Assembly: GCF_029227915.1 (NCBI RefSeq)
Contig: NC_079879.1
Coordinates: 16,618,001-16,682,000 of the forward strand
Direction of reading: 5' to 3'
DNA length: 64,000 nucleotides
Source of the DNA: Hydractinia symbiolongicarpus
Lineage: Eukaryota; Cnidaria; Hydrozoa; Anthoathecata; Hydractiniidae
Shown here: positions 1 to 12,400 of the stretch, piece by piece
How positions within the stretch are numbered: position 1 is the stretch's first letter
How the letters are laid out: every line of letters begins with the position of its first letter
Made by a program: the position numbers and the translations under genes
The notes under the pieces: generated by a model
What the model was told of the DNA's origin: nothing
The model's database searches: none
What the model saw: only the letters and a program-made list of their open reading frames with translations

Positions 1-544
1 CTGGAAGAGCGATTGATAAGAACTGTAAACTGTGCCATACATTCAGGTGAAGCGCTTTAGTATAAGTATTTCATAAATTGAGTGAGGTGTAGAACATTAT
101 GGTGTTTCCGGTGTAATATATTTTGAAAAAAATAGGCGCACAACATTATGGTCTTTCCAGTGTATAATATTTTTCAAAAAATAACTTTTCACAACTTTAG
201 CTGAAATAAAGACACAGTTTACAACTCGTTGCTACCCTGTTATAGCAAAAACAGTTGGCCAACCTATTTTATTAATTAAATTCAAGCAGCAGAAAAATTG
301 CAGTGCCTTTCGATTCGTAATAATGATCGACAAGAATGTATATCGTATTAAAAAGAAGTCCAGCTCTTCCACACGGCACAGCAGGCAATAAGTAAGCCCT
401 GCCCTCGGTTTTGTGAGAAGAGATGTTCTGCGAAGACTCTCAATTGAGTTTCCTGTACATTTCTGCTTTGCATTAAACTGTGCCTGTGACAAGCATTTTT
501 AAAGCATGTCACCGGCGACTTCTGCGATATTCAACTTAATATTG
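1..544. other. AT-rich flank with a short duplication
   Basis: I see no supportable gene here. Positions 93-190 contain two imperfect copies of a ~49-bp unit starting with aacattatgg, each followed by an A/T-rich stretch. A passage around 190-250 resembles 6735-6795, with similar wording around 'gttgctaccctg', so it is probably part of a dispersed repeat. The minus-strand ORF at 232-492 has no recognisable domain and I do not treat it as a gene. Confidence 0.4.
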
Positions 545-1147
545 AGACCTAAGACCTTAAACTGCTGATCAAGAAAATATATATGATCATGTTGTTTTGA
601 TGAGCGGTTAATGAATTATAGAGGTTTAAAAATTTTGCTGACGTCAGCATTTTTCCCTCAAAAGCCCAAAAAATTTTTTAAAAATTTGTATAACTGTTGC
701 CTTCATCGTCTAAATCTTGAAACGCTGAAATGTATTGGATAATGTACTTTTGACAAACGGTTGCTGAGATATTAGGGTTGGAAGGTTTTTTGATGACGTC
801 ACCAACCCGTCCATTCCGAAACGGATTTGGGGACCCAGGTTTGGGAAAATTACCCAAACTGGTTCTAGGTGGTTCCTAGTTACCCACGCAGCGAAAAGTC
901 ATTGACGTCACCACCTCGTTTCCAAGTTATTTGGCCTCAAAGTTTTAAGTGCACTGTAATGGCTTCATTAATTTAATATCAGATATTGACGTTAAAGTAC
1001 TGTTATTGACGTCGCGCCGTAACGTCATAAAATTTAACTTTTGAGACATAAGTTTCTCGGCGACTTTAAAGCAAATTTCGGCGACATGAAAGGAAAATGA
1101 CGATATCCACTATGATCGTCACATGCACTCCGTATTATTATATAAGA
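545..1147 (-). mobile_element. Helitron-like repeat, copy a (5' part, truncated)
   Basis: This copy matches the right three quarters of the full copy at 1148-1871. Shared landmarks are ctgatcaagaaaat, gacgtcatcaa-like blocks, the ccattccgaaacggattt block and the cgtattattatataaga end. Read on the minus strand, its 5' end is TC at 1147-1146, followed by an A/T-rich start, as in Helitrons. Its 3' end (hairpin and CTAG) is missing. It has no coding capacity. It directly abuts the 3' end of copy b. Confidence 0.6.
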
Positions 1148-1871
1148 CTAGTCGATAGGGCCCGTGGAGTAATCCACTTAGGCAGAACGACAATGGAAAA
1201 ATAGGTTGTTTTAGATTATTTGCTGATGTCAGCAGTGCAAATACACAATAAATAAATTGAGAAACTTGTTTTCATGTTTCCTCCATTGTGTAGAGTTTTA
1301 CACAGCTGATCAAGAAAATGTATATAATCGTGTGGTTTTGATGAGCGATTAATAAAATGTAAGAGTTTTAAAAGTTTGCCGACGTCAGCAATGGCCCGTC
1401 AAAACCTAAAATTTTATTTTAGAAATATGTATACATGTTGCCTTCATCGCATAGATTTTGAAACGCTGATCAAGAAAATGTATAGGATCATGTACTTTTG
1501 ATAAATGTTTGCAGAGATATTAGGGTTTGAAGGTTTTTTCATGACGTCATCAACCCGCCCATTCCGAAACGGATTCGTGGACCCAGGTTTGGGAAACTTA
1601 CCCAAATTGGTCCCAGGTAGTCCCTAGTTACCCACGCAGGAGATGACGTCAGTTATTTCCACCCGTTTCCAAGTTATTTAGCCTTAAATTTAAAAGTGCA
1701 ATTCAATGGCTTCACTAATCTTAATATACTTTCTTTGACGTCAATATTGCTCTAACGTCAAAGTTTGATAATCTACAGAACAAATTTATAGACGATGTTT
1801 TATAGACTTTATCAAAGAAATTTTATCGACTTTGCAAAAGTCACAGACAGAAGCTCCGTATTATTATAAGA
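1148..1871 (-). mobile_element. Helitron-like non-autonomous element, copy b (full length)
   Basis: This 724-bp copy has both termini. On the minus strand it starts with TC (1871-1870) and ends with CTAG (plus 1148-1151). Twelve bases inside the CTAG end lies a short hairpin, GTGGA-gtaa-TCCAC (1164-1177). A TC start, a CTRR end and a hairpin 10-12 nt before the end are the structural hallmarks of Helitrons. There are no terminal inverted repeats and no ORF. The copy at 13154-13878 is almost the same length (725 bp) and supports the boundaries. Assignment to Helitrons is inferred from ends only. Confidence 0.65.
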
Positions 1872-4278
1872 GATGGCATGCTCTCTGTGCATAAAACATT
1901 CTTCAAATTCCTATGTAATTAATGAATAACTTAAAATCAAAATACATACAACTTTTTGTGAAATAGAAACCTGCCCTATGAAATTTACCTTCTTTTCTTT
2001 CTTCTGATCACACTTCTTTCCCTTTTTTTCACACAACTAAGTCTTGACAAGTCTAATCCTTGGCTGTTTTACCATTCTTTTAAAATTTGACCTCCATTCC
2101 TTGCTAGGTCAGAATAGTTTATTAGGTGATCATTTGAATAGTTATTGTTATTGACTTCATTGCAACAGTCTTCGAAGTCACCGGTGTGGCTGTCATATTT
2201 ACCAACATGATCTAGTTTTCTTTTCACACCTTTCTTAATTTTATTTTCTGTTCTTTGTTTATGTCTGTCTGCCTGTCTGTCTGTCGGATTTGTGAGTGTC
2301 GTTGTTGTAAATTCCTATCAACTAGATTTTACACCTTGCAAGCTGTTTTTGCTTACATTTTGTGTAAGTTTTGTGTGCGGGATTTAATGCGATTTGACAT
2401 TTGACATTTTGTGTAAGATTTTAAGAACATTTTTACTAATTAGGAATTATACCTGGCACACATACTCTTTTGACCTTTTTCAGATTTATTTTTTTTTTGG
2501 AAAGGGCAGTGTGCAATATACTAAAATATTTGGTTACGTCAATAAAATTGACAATGACAGAGCTTTCTCATTGTCTTTCCTTCAGCCTAAGTTGATTTTT
2601 CCGCTGGCTTAATTGGCTAGTCTTATATAATATAGGTGGTTTCAGATGTTTTGCTGACGTCAGCAGTGCAAATCCCCCAAAAATTAGCGAAATTTATTTT
2701 ATTCTTTGATTTTAATGTGTAGAGGTTGAAACGCTGATCAAAATAATGTTTTCCAGAAACGCCTAAGGAGATATAAAAAAGCCCTGGGATCGAGGTTGCT
2801 CACAATCTGCATTATTCTATGTGTAAAACCGCTGAAACAAATTGTCCAAAAATATAAGCATGTCCAACAACAACAAAAAAATGTAAAATAAAAATATCAA
2901 TAAATCAAAGGTGTCTAACAATCGTTCATGAAAAGCGAAATACGCTAAAATTATATACTTGCTTTGATATAAATATAAGAAATTAACAGTTAAGAACGCA
3001 TAAAAGGGAAATATAAAACTTGAATCAATTGGTATATTGTATATCTACCGAAATATTTCAATCCAAAATATTGAAAGAACAGACCCAAACTTATAATCAA
3101 GAAAAACAAAGAAGACAAGAAGCCCTGCGGCTTGAAGATTTCCGCCATTAGCAATAATCTGAAAAATTACTGAACTTTGAAGAGGACTGAGTAATATGGG
3201 GGAATAAAATCCTTGAATATTCTAAAATTTTCACTTTCAATTTTTGATTATTACTGTGACTGTAAATCATAGCTAACTTAACTTACATACACTTCGTTTC
3301 TCTATAAGAAAAATTTTAAAAGAAAAATAATAAACCTGAAAATTGATGAACAATAAAAACAAAATAAAAACAACGGCAAGGCTGAAAATTTATCTATTTT
3401 CTCTTTTTCTCTGAAAAACAACTTGGAAAATATCTTTAAAGGTGGCAGCAATTTTTTTTACATAATCAGTTACGAAAGGTAACTTTTCTTCATTATGCTA
3501 CACACTGCACGAGCTTTAACTTTCGATAGCATATAAACTTTAAAATTTTTCGCGAAACTTTGAAAAATGGCCATTCGCGAAAGTTTTTGCAGTACAAAGT
3601 TTCTAAATTGTCGAATCGCTAACGTTTATCCACTAAAATTTAAAAGAAATTTGCTGGTTTTAAAAGTTATTTCTTGACTGGCCCTCACTTGTCTCGCCCT
3701 CCCGATAAAAAAGAGACAACTGGCGCTGGGAACGAGATTGGAATAAACTTAGAAATAAACAAAAGCGATGAAGTTATAAATGTATGTATGGCTTATAACC
3801 GAGTTATTGACGAAGAAGACGATGACGACGATGCGTGAGAGCCGAGAGAAGACAAGTCTAGAAATGTGTTTAATTTGTTTTGTGATTTTGACGATAAAGC
3901 CAGTTTGTAAATAGAAGTTTTTACATACCATTAGAAAGAATATTACATCGTTAAAAAACACTTTTCTATCATAAGTAATATAGGTCACTTCTTTATAAGA
4001 ACATAAAAAATCACGAATCGCGAAAATTTATCTCGCCAAAACATTCCAATTTCAGATTTCGTGAAAGTTTATCTCGCGGAAATTTTTAAATTCGTAGATT
4101 CGCGAAAATTTATCCGAATAAAGTAATGTTCACTGCATAATAAAACAATTTGTTGCACTGTTAGGATTCTCATTGGTTTAAAACTCATTTTAGCATCGTT
4201 CTCAGAAAAAAAATCTGTCAAAACGAGGATTTAGGCTTTAGCCTGGATAAGTTTCAGACGTCCAGCCTAGCTGCGCTG
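1872..4278. other. No gene seen; repeat fragments
   Basis: This AT-rich stretch holds a short (TGTC)n-like tract at 2266-2286. A fragment of the Helitron-like family lies at about 2616-2790 (the ctgacgtcagcag block). A block at 3115-3290 recurs in the same orientation at 29555-29730; both contain ccctgcggcttga and gatttccgccattagc. The short ORFs at 2394-2612 and 3749-3988 have no recognisable motif. Confidence 0.4.
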
Positions 4279-4454
4279 TACCTACCTACCTACCTACCTA
4301 CCTACCTACCTACCTACCTACCTACCTACCTACCTACCTACCTACCTACCTACCTACCTACCTACCTACCTACCTACCTACCTACCTACCTACCTACCTA
4401 CTTACCTACCTACCTACCTACCTACCTACCTACCTACCTACCTACCTACCTACC
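4279..4454. repeat. (CTAC)n microsatellite
   Basis: About 176 bp of nearly perfect tetranucleotide repeat (cctacctacc...), with one visible variant unit (ctta) near 4399-4402. It is flanked by unique AT-rich DNA. A tract this long is expected to vary in length between individuals. Confidence 0.97.
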
Positions 4455-6134
4455 CCTTAGCTAGGGGTCACACTGGGTCAATCTTATATATCGTAGCCTT
4501 ATTCATACAGTAATCAGATATATAGGTGGGTAAGTGCCCAGATGCTAAAAATAGGATCATAAAAACTCATTTCTAATATCACTCAACTTAACAGTGCAGT
4601 TCAAACACCAACTTAGCCTTAAAAATTGCTACGCCTCAATTTTGCATTGGAATAATTTTAATCTATAAAGTACAAAGTTTCAACTGCTGCGAAATATAAA
4701 ATAGAATAACATACTGTGGTTAAAATAAACAAATTTAATGGAAAATAACTTTTTAAACAAATTTAGTAACTTTATCTATTTTCGGTTGCCAAATTTTTCT
4801 TATGTCAATGTACCAAAATTACTATAGCTATCGCAAAATTGTAAAAGTGGACCTTGCCTAAATTTATTCTTGCATTTTACCAAAATTAAGAACACAGTAA
4901 TACAGTGTAACATGCTATTGTATATATCCCTTCCTAGCTAGTTATGTAATACTTATATACAATACTTTCTAACGAAAAGTAAAAGCCAGTCATCATATCA
5001 TTGAAGTGTGTATTTTATTTTCAGTCGATTTCATCTGTGCTATTTTTTATATAACTAGTTAGCTATACTTTGCAAATAAATCCTTCATTAAATGCTCTTC
5101 CACGTTAATCCATGTCAAACTTGCAGATCCTTATGTAGCTAGCTAGGTATAGCTTACTATAAAAAAACTTCCTTTAAGTCTTTCTATAGCTAGCTGTAAT
5201 TTTTATTTCTTCTTGCCCAAGTGCACTGATAATGATAGAATAGTGTTTTTTTTTAACCAGTACTTTATTCCTCACAACACAAAATGTATGGTATATGTAG
5301 CTTGCAACTTCAGGAAGCTAACCCCTAAAACCAACATCAACAATATGTCTTCTCTTGCCTCTCTATAAAAGTCCGTAATTTAAGTTTTCTTCGATCCCAA
5401 CATCTTACCCATGTCAATATACCACAAAAAGGAAAACGTCAGTTAAAGTAAAAAATTAGTTGAAGAAACATAAGGCAGGATTTTGCATTTCTGCCTCTTT
5501 TCGCAGCACTAACCAGAGTAGTTGTGAAAAACTGACCATGAAAATTATTTGGGCTATTGAGAAAAAGGAAAACAAGCCAAAAATTTGTCCCTACAAAGCT
5601 TCGCTAGCGCCCAGACCTGCGCGGTAAGAAACTCCGTAATACTCGCTTAAAAACAAAACTACCGCTCTTCAACAGCAGTTTTGTTTTTTTGCATTTTAGA
5701 TTCGAAATATCATTCCAATTCGATACTTTTTTAAGAAGAAAGCAACCTCGGTCCCAGAACACAAAAATGAAAAATATAGAAGAAACAAAAAAAGCTTTAA
5801 TCCAACCTCATGATGAGTAAACATTGTTTGAAATAACATTTTTCAGGATTACTTTGAAAAAGACAGCCTTTTTTGCTTCGATTTTCTTTTTACAGTTGAT
5901 AACAACTTGTGTCCCTTAGATACGGCGTGCACATAGTAACCCGGGGGTAAAGTTAAATTTATCTATCTAAATCTATCTATAACGATCCCGTGGGTCTTTT
6001 AAACTAAATAAAAATTATCAAATAAGAACTTTAAAAAAAAAAATTAGTTTTAATAAAATAAAAAAGAGAGTTCTTTCTTAAAATAATGAAAAACATACTA
6101 AATGTTTAAATAGTAATCCCCTGATTCGCGTTTT
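4455..6134. other. No gene seen
   Basis: This stretch is AT-rich with no ORF of note. Copies of the palindrome gctagc and its extensions are scattered here, as they are across much of the window. The passage near 5655-5735, with a long T tract followed by cattttagattcgaa, resembles 13985-14045, so it is likely repeat-derived. Confidence 0.4.
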
Positions 6135-6720
6135 TTTTAACTAAGTAAATTTTAGCCTAACGCCATGTCGTGAGAAAGTGACCCATACTTTGCGTGTCGT
6201 GGAATCACATGGTCACTCACACAAGCGTATTAATATATAAGACTAGTCGATAAGGCCCGTGGAAAAATCCACCCAGGCAGAAAAATAGGTTGTTTTAAAC
6301 GTTTTGCTGACGTCAACATTGCAAATCGAAAAAATTGGCGAAATTTAGTTTATTCCTTGCCTGTAATCTGCAGAAGTTGAAACGCTGATCAAAATAATGC
6401 ACAGGAGCATATGTTTTCGACGAACGGCTAAGGAGATATAAGTGGTTTAAAAATTTTGCTGACGTCAGGAATGGCCCGTCCAAACCGTAAAAATTTTTCA
6501 GAAATTTGTATACCTGTTGCCATCATCGTATAGATCTTGATAGGCTGATCAAGAAAATGTATAGGATTGTACACTTTTGACAAACGCTTGCAGAGATATT
6601 AAAGTTTAAAGGTTTTTTAATGACGTCATCAACCCGTACATTCCGAAACGGATTTGGGACCAAGGTGTGGAAAACTTACCCAAATTGGTCCCAGGTGGTC
6701 CCTAGTTACCCATGCGGTGA
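6135..6720 (-). mobile_element. Junction of two Helitron-like copies
   Basis: A TC start (plus 'ga' at 6241-6242) of one copy directly abuts the CTAG end (6243-6246) of the next, both on the minus strand. The GTGGA-aaaa-TCCAC hairpin follows at about 6259-6272. The right copy runs to about 6715, where similarity stops after 'cctagttacccatgcgg'. The left copy retains only about 100 bp of its 5' end and has diverged in sequence. Confidence 0.6.
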
Positions 6721-7773
6721 AATCAATATAGCAAGTGTTGCGGAGAGAGACCTTTATTGCAACTTCAGTTTAAAAAAACACAGCCCGTTGTTACCCTGTC
6801 CAGCTAAAAATCAAACAGCAGTATATGTTTATTTTGCAAACAAGTTTTCATGACAGCAGGATAAAAAGCTCTTGTTCCAAACTGAACAAAAACGTCGCTA
6901 GAGCAACATTGATGTAAAGATCAGGTCAAGTTACAGAAACAGAAATTAGGGACATTATTTGTATATACATCTTGGGAAATTAAATAAGAAATAATGAATA
7001 TATTTAAACATTTTTAATGCATGTTGACGATTGCAAGAGAACTGCTTGTCAGAATTTAAAACGCGTTAAATAAGAAATGATGTTGAAGCTAGCTATATGT
7101 AACTTAAGCCGCACTGGTGTATGCTCACCAGCAGGGCTAAAAAAGTTTATTTCATGACGTGTGTATAATATATAGCTACAATCGTCCACAAAAATATGGC
7201 TCTTCATTCTCCCAATGTTAAAAATTGCTCCTTGTGGCTAAGCAACATGAACGATTAATAATACATGACATACCTTTATATAAACATTGATTGTGAGTAA
7301 GAACGGAACTTACTATCTGAAAAATATCTGGCTAGCTATGTTCTTTTGTTGACTTTGCTAAACTTTTTGGTTCTTGGTTTTTGGTATAAAATTGCCAGAG
7401 TCAGAGACAACAAATTTTGTGGATGATTGTAGGTAGAGCAAGCTATGTGATGGGGTATTGTCCCACTCACTGTGTAGTGTGTATAGCTAGCTAGTCAGAG
7501 GGTAGGTAGAAAATCTGTCCCATAGATTTTTTTATGCTAGCTATGTCGCTGATTTTATGCCTATGCCTATGCACTGTTTTCTCTTTTTTATGCTATCTAG
7601 CTAACTCTTAAAATAGTAAATAAGTTCTAATATTATTCCATCTAAGTCGGCAGTTTTATGCTAGCGAGCTTTAGGTGTGAGTAAGACAAAGAAGGGGTTC
7701 ATTACCACTTCTTTCTTGAAAAATCTTGTTTCGTTTCTACGCTTAGCACCATCTTTAAAACACAACAAAACCT
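6721..7773. other. No gene seen
   Basis: I see no coding or RNA feature. The sequence is AT-rich with many gctagct palindromes. The last 8 bases (7766-7773, caaaacct) form the left member of the probable target-site duplication of the next element. Confidence 0.4.
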
Positions 7774-8972
7774 ACGGTGGCCCATAACTGCCACGCCTAA
7801 AGAAAAATGTCACGCCAAAAGAAAAAAGGAACTTACGCCAAAAGAAACTCATACTCATTGGATAGATCAGGTGATGGTACTAGTGGTATAAATGATCTAA
7901 CCAGCACTAAGAACGAAGGTAAGTTTCTTTATTTTTCACCTTTTGCAACAGCGACAGACAACAGTGTTCTATCAGCACTCTCTTGATAGAAAACTTAATC
8001 CCCCAGTCTGTTTTTTCTCTAGAGGTGGGGGAATGTCATATTCATTCTTTCAGGCTAAATATTTGTGGTTTTACAGTTGAAAGTATGCCATGTGATTTTG
8101 TTTTGTTTATTTTTTGCTACTGTATCTTTTTTAGGAAAAACAGTAATGTCATTTACGCAATTCCAACACAATAAATCAAAAAGTTGGTCTGCAAAAGTCC
8201 ATAAGGCATCCAAAATAAACCTCCTAATATAGATAATAATAATAACTACTTCTTACCAGGAACTGTTGAAAGTTTTACTTTAAAACAATACAAAAAAGAA
8301 CTTGAAAAGGAATACAAAAACATAAAATTATTTTTTTGTCTCATGATGACAAAATTGTGATGAGAGGTTATATATATATATATTATATCTATAAGGTATT
8401 TTTATTGTAAATAATTTGTTATTGTATAATATAAAAATGCTTCTCAAAAAATGCACTAGTAATTTCATAAATCTGATCCCCGTGATGACACAATAAGTTA
8501 TTGACAAACGGACACAAGGCTTGGTTCAGCGATATTGACATAATCATTGAAAATGTACTTGGGTTAATATCATGACCATGATGTTGCTTTAAGAATTTCA
8601 AAATTTCACTCTTTCTATCCTCTATTAAAGTAATACCTAGTAACCTCTTCTTCGTCAAAATATGCATCTATTTCCGAATCCGAATCTGTATCAGCGATAT
8701 CCGAATCTGTATCAGTCATATTTAGGTCATGGAAAACATACCTAAGAGCCTGCATGGCCTTTAAACATCTTTGTTAATATTGTTTTTAGCGTGAAGGTTT
8801 TTTTCTTTTCGTCGTGAGCCTTTTTTTTGGCGTAAGCTTTTTTCTTTCGGCGTGAGCTTTTTTCTTTTGGCGCGAGCTTTTTTCTTTCAGCGTGATCTTT
8901 TTTCTTTTGGCGTGAGTTCTTTTTTCTTTTGGCGTGTTTTTTTCTTTTGGTGTGGCAGTTATAGGCCACCGT
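7774..8972. mobile_element. TIR transposon with 8-bp duplication (hAT-like)
   Basis: This 1199-bp element has terminal inverted repeats ACGGTGGCCCATAACTGCC (left) and the matching ACGGTGGCCTATAACTGCC read inward from the right. The flanking octamers are caaaacct (7766-7773) and aaaaacct (8973-8980), 7 of 8 identical, which fits hAT-type 8-bp duplications. Just inside the right TIR, about 8793-8950, a ~20-bp unit (ggcgtgagcttttttctttc) is repeated about eight times, and a few units in the opposite orientation follow the left TIR (7790-7845). The lysine-rich minus ORF over this array is a by-product of the repeat, not a gene. A transposase-like relic lies inside (8410-8712). Confidence 0.65.
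8410..8712 (-). pseudogene. Relic of an integrase-like protein N-terminus
   Basis: Read on the minus strand from about 8719, an acidic start with alternating D, T and S residues leads into EEEVTRYYFNRG. After a frameshift it continues as KSEILKFLKQHHGHDINPST. This layout (an aromatic YYF..G helix, an EIL.FL.. helix, then H-x-I-x-x-ST) resembles the N-terminal helical region of the intact ORF at 52258-53460, which has YFKRCYSYREILYTL and HNISTSIRTL. No catalytic domain is visible, and the rest of the reading frame does not match. I infer an internally deleted relic of that protein family carried by the surrounding TIR element. The similarity is by eye only. Confidence 0.4.
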
Positions 8973-9204
8973 AAAAACCTCCATCGCCGCTAAATCAGAA
9001 ATTTACGAAAATTTACCAACAAATGACCAGATAAAATTGTTGGGCAACACTGATAAAGTGGCAGAATTTTTTATAAATTTGATGTATAGGGACGAAATCG
9101 TATGGAAATCCTATATACTTTCCACCGTTCTTCATTTCCACTTATATTTGGCTATTTAAATGAGGAAATGGGCTCCGCTACGCTCCGTGCGCTGACGCGC
9201 ACTA
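8973..9204. other. Spacer between elements
   Basis: There is no gene. A short GC-richer passage at about 9168-9225 (ggctccgctacgctccg and gctgacgcgcactacgctc) stands out from the AT-rich background. It leads into the truncated Helitron-like copy. Confidence 0.35.
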
Positions 9205-9472
9205 CGCTCCTCTCCCCAAAAACATTGACTTTACCACCTTGTTTCCAAGTTATTTGGCCTCAAAGTTTTAAGTGCACTGTAATGGCTTCATCAATTTCAT
9301 ATAGGATATTGACGTTAAAGTAGTGTTATTGACGTCGCGCCGTAACGTCAGGAAATTTAACGTATTAGATATGCATTTTTCGGCAACATCAAAGGAAAAT
9401 AAAGACATCCACTTTGCCTGTCACAGACAGACAGACAGACAGACAGACACACTTAGCGTATTATTATATAGA
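9205..9472 (-). mobile_element. Helitron-like copy c (5' end, truncated)
   Basis: From about 9230 the sequence matches the family (ttgtttccaagttatttgg, the aagtgcactgtaatggcttc block, and gacgtcgcgccgtaacgtca). It ends at the TC start (plus 9471-9472). A small (ACAG)n expansion at 9423-9449 replaces the usual cacagagacac wording. The 3' half of the copy is missing. Confidence 0.6.
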
Positions 9473-12400
9473 CTAGTAGATAGGCCCGTGGAAAAATCCA
9501 CTTAGGCAGAAAAACAATTGAAAAGTTCTGTCATTTGAATTTTGATGACATCAGCAAATATTTTAGTATATTGAATATGCCTTTTACTAAAAAAAATAAT
9601 CTGAAAATGCATAAAAAGAAAGTATATAAGTCATAATTTAACAAAAAAGTTCTTAAAATCTAACACAAAATATCAAATGTCAAATCGCATGAAATCCTCC
9701 CAACAAAACGTCAGACAAAATATGAAAAACAACGGCGTGCAAGGTGTAAAATCTAGTTAGTAGAAAGTTACAACATTGACAGTCACAACCCAGACAGTTA
9801 CGACGACAATAATAATAATGTCAGAAATAACACATCTCAAATATGTATACATCTTATTATGTGATTATGTTGAAAACCTTCAATATTTTAATCTGAAATG
9901 TCGAAAAGAAAGGCTTGCAACAGTAAGCACAGATCTATGAAATAAGTTCTTTATGCATTTTAAACATTTTCTTTTCCCTAAATGCTTATACAACAATACA
10001 ACCTGAACAACATAAAAAAGCCAAACTTAAACAAACCCAAAACACCAAAAAACAAAAAGTTAAACTTTAAAAAATCATTTATTCGGTTGCATACCATCCT
10101 CTCCCGCAAAAATATGCACAAAATGTAAAAATTAACCGGTTAACAAAACAATTTTTTTGTCTCATGATCCGTACTGACTTTACCAAACATTTTAAACTGA
10201 AATGTCGAAAAAGCAATGAGCAAGGAGTAAATTTCAAATCAACAAAAATCATTATTTTGAAAACATTGTATATATATATATATATGGTCCTTCCTCACAA
10301 AAGTTTACAATAAATGTAGAACACAAAGGTTTATGAGGAGCAAATCAAAATATGAACAAAAATCAGTTTAATTGGCATGTTTTATATTGTTTTCACCCAT
10401 AAAATCTTCCACAAAATTGATATGAAACCCATCAACTCAGAAAAAGCAGTCATTTAAGTGCATACAAAAATACAACTTGGAAAGTGTAAAATATCAAATT
10501 ATTATTTTTAGTATATATACTTGCATATGGTCCTCCCTCACAAAAGTTAAACAGTCTCAGTCTGAACATTCAGTAATTTTTTATCATCACCAAATATTTA
10601 TTCCCGTAATTACATTACTTACAGTTAGTTTAAAGCTTAAAAAAAGTTTATAAAACAAAATATAAAAAAAATCCAACTTCAGCTCACAGTCTAATTGTAC
10701 AAAAATTTGTTCTTTCAGTATTTTGCATGTGGTCTTTTTCCACAAAAGTTTACACAACATTTAAAAAACAGCAGTTTGCAACACAAACAATATAATCGGC
10801 AACCATACTTTTCTCTGCTGAGAAATTTTAACCACAAATGTAAAAAACCCAGGTAAATTTCCCAAAAAATGTCAACAAACTTTGTAAAAATATCAACCAC
10901 TACCCTTGTAAAAATATATAACGTTGTAATTTACATGCGAGCTTACAGAAGTTTAACAGGATGTCAACAACAAAACAATAAAACTTACTCCAATTAACGC
11001 ACACACTTTAGTTTTACAAAATCATTCCTCTTAAAGTAAAATTTTTCCTCACACTACCCTAAAAGTTCAATAAGTCTTTGAAAGATTTTGTGGCTTGTTA
11101 CATCATCCCTAAGATCCCTAAGTTTGACTACTAAGGTGGATATAAATAGCTAAAAGAGGAATAACAACATTAATCATCAGTTAGCTAGCTAGGTTTAGAT
11201 ATGGAGCTTGAAGGTAACATTAGATAAGACAGATACCCAGTTAAATATAGTTAAACTGGGAAGACCCCAGCTAGCTATTTATGCTTAGTAAAACACATAT
11301 AAAGAGAAACAATAGCAATATAAAAATTATGACATTTGCAGTAACTTCAACAAACCAAAAGTTTCGCTAGCACATTTTTTTGATAACATTAATTATGCAA
11401 AAAAGTGTAAAAAAAAAACGCAGTAAAATATAAAGAATTTGAAGCTCTTAAGTGACTTTTTTCCTGGCAAATGCGAGTCTGCCTGACACGTAACTCTAGC
11501 GACATAAAAACATAACGTCTAAAAATATCTAAAAACTTCTTACTATTTGTGAATCCAAATCTACTTTAAACCCAAGCTTTCATTTTCTACTTCTAACTTT
11601 TCTTTACTACTTCTAGCTCCACTCTTCACTTTCGAATTAACTTCTTGTGGCTTCTAACTTTACTTGTGTACTTCTATGTTCACATAAAATATATATAAAA
11701 AAGAACAGAGTGTAAAACCAATTGGCAAATTTTTAGGCTAATTAGTCAAATTAGAAATGCAAAAACAAAGTTTGAGTCATAATTCATGTTAAAACAACAA
11801 CAATCAATTTAACAGTTCATTTTACGTCAATTTTTGCACTAAATTTCCAACACAAAATACATATTCTAAATAATTCCTATGATTTTCCTCAAAAGTTTAA
11901 TCAAAATATAAAAGATGAGAGGTGAACGACAAAATCAAAGTTTGCAGAATTTAATTATTTTGGTATATATATGTCTATTGCCCTTTATAACAATATTTCA
12001 ATCCAAAATGTGAAAAAGAAAAACAGTTTGCAACAAAATCAGTTATTCTGATGATATTGCATACACTTTTTCTCCACAAAAGTGTAAAAAAAGAATGGTT
12101 CTAGGAAATACTTCTGATTCAACAAAAATCAGTATTTGTATCTTGTACTCATTAAATATTACTCAAAATTTCAAAAAACTGCGATTTGGAACGCATCAAA
12201 TTTATAAATAGAGAGGGATCAGTCATTTCGGTATGTTGTCCTGCCCGGTAAGAATTTATACAAAATATAAAAAAAACACAAGTTTTCTCGGTGTTGTACT
12301 CTCTCAAAAAAGTTGAAACTTTTCTTAATAAGACAAAATGTCATAAACAAAAACATTTTAGTCAGAATATCTAGAACAACAAAAATCACTACACTTAAGG

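Noticed and set aside
4279-4454. CRISPR-like array
   Set aside because: A simple tetranucleotide tract without spacers.
8742-8984. Lysine-rich 80-aa minus-strand ORF
   Set aside because: It is a translation of the 20-bp tandem array inside the TIR element and ends at the TIR; the periodicity is of DNA, not protein, origin.
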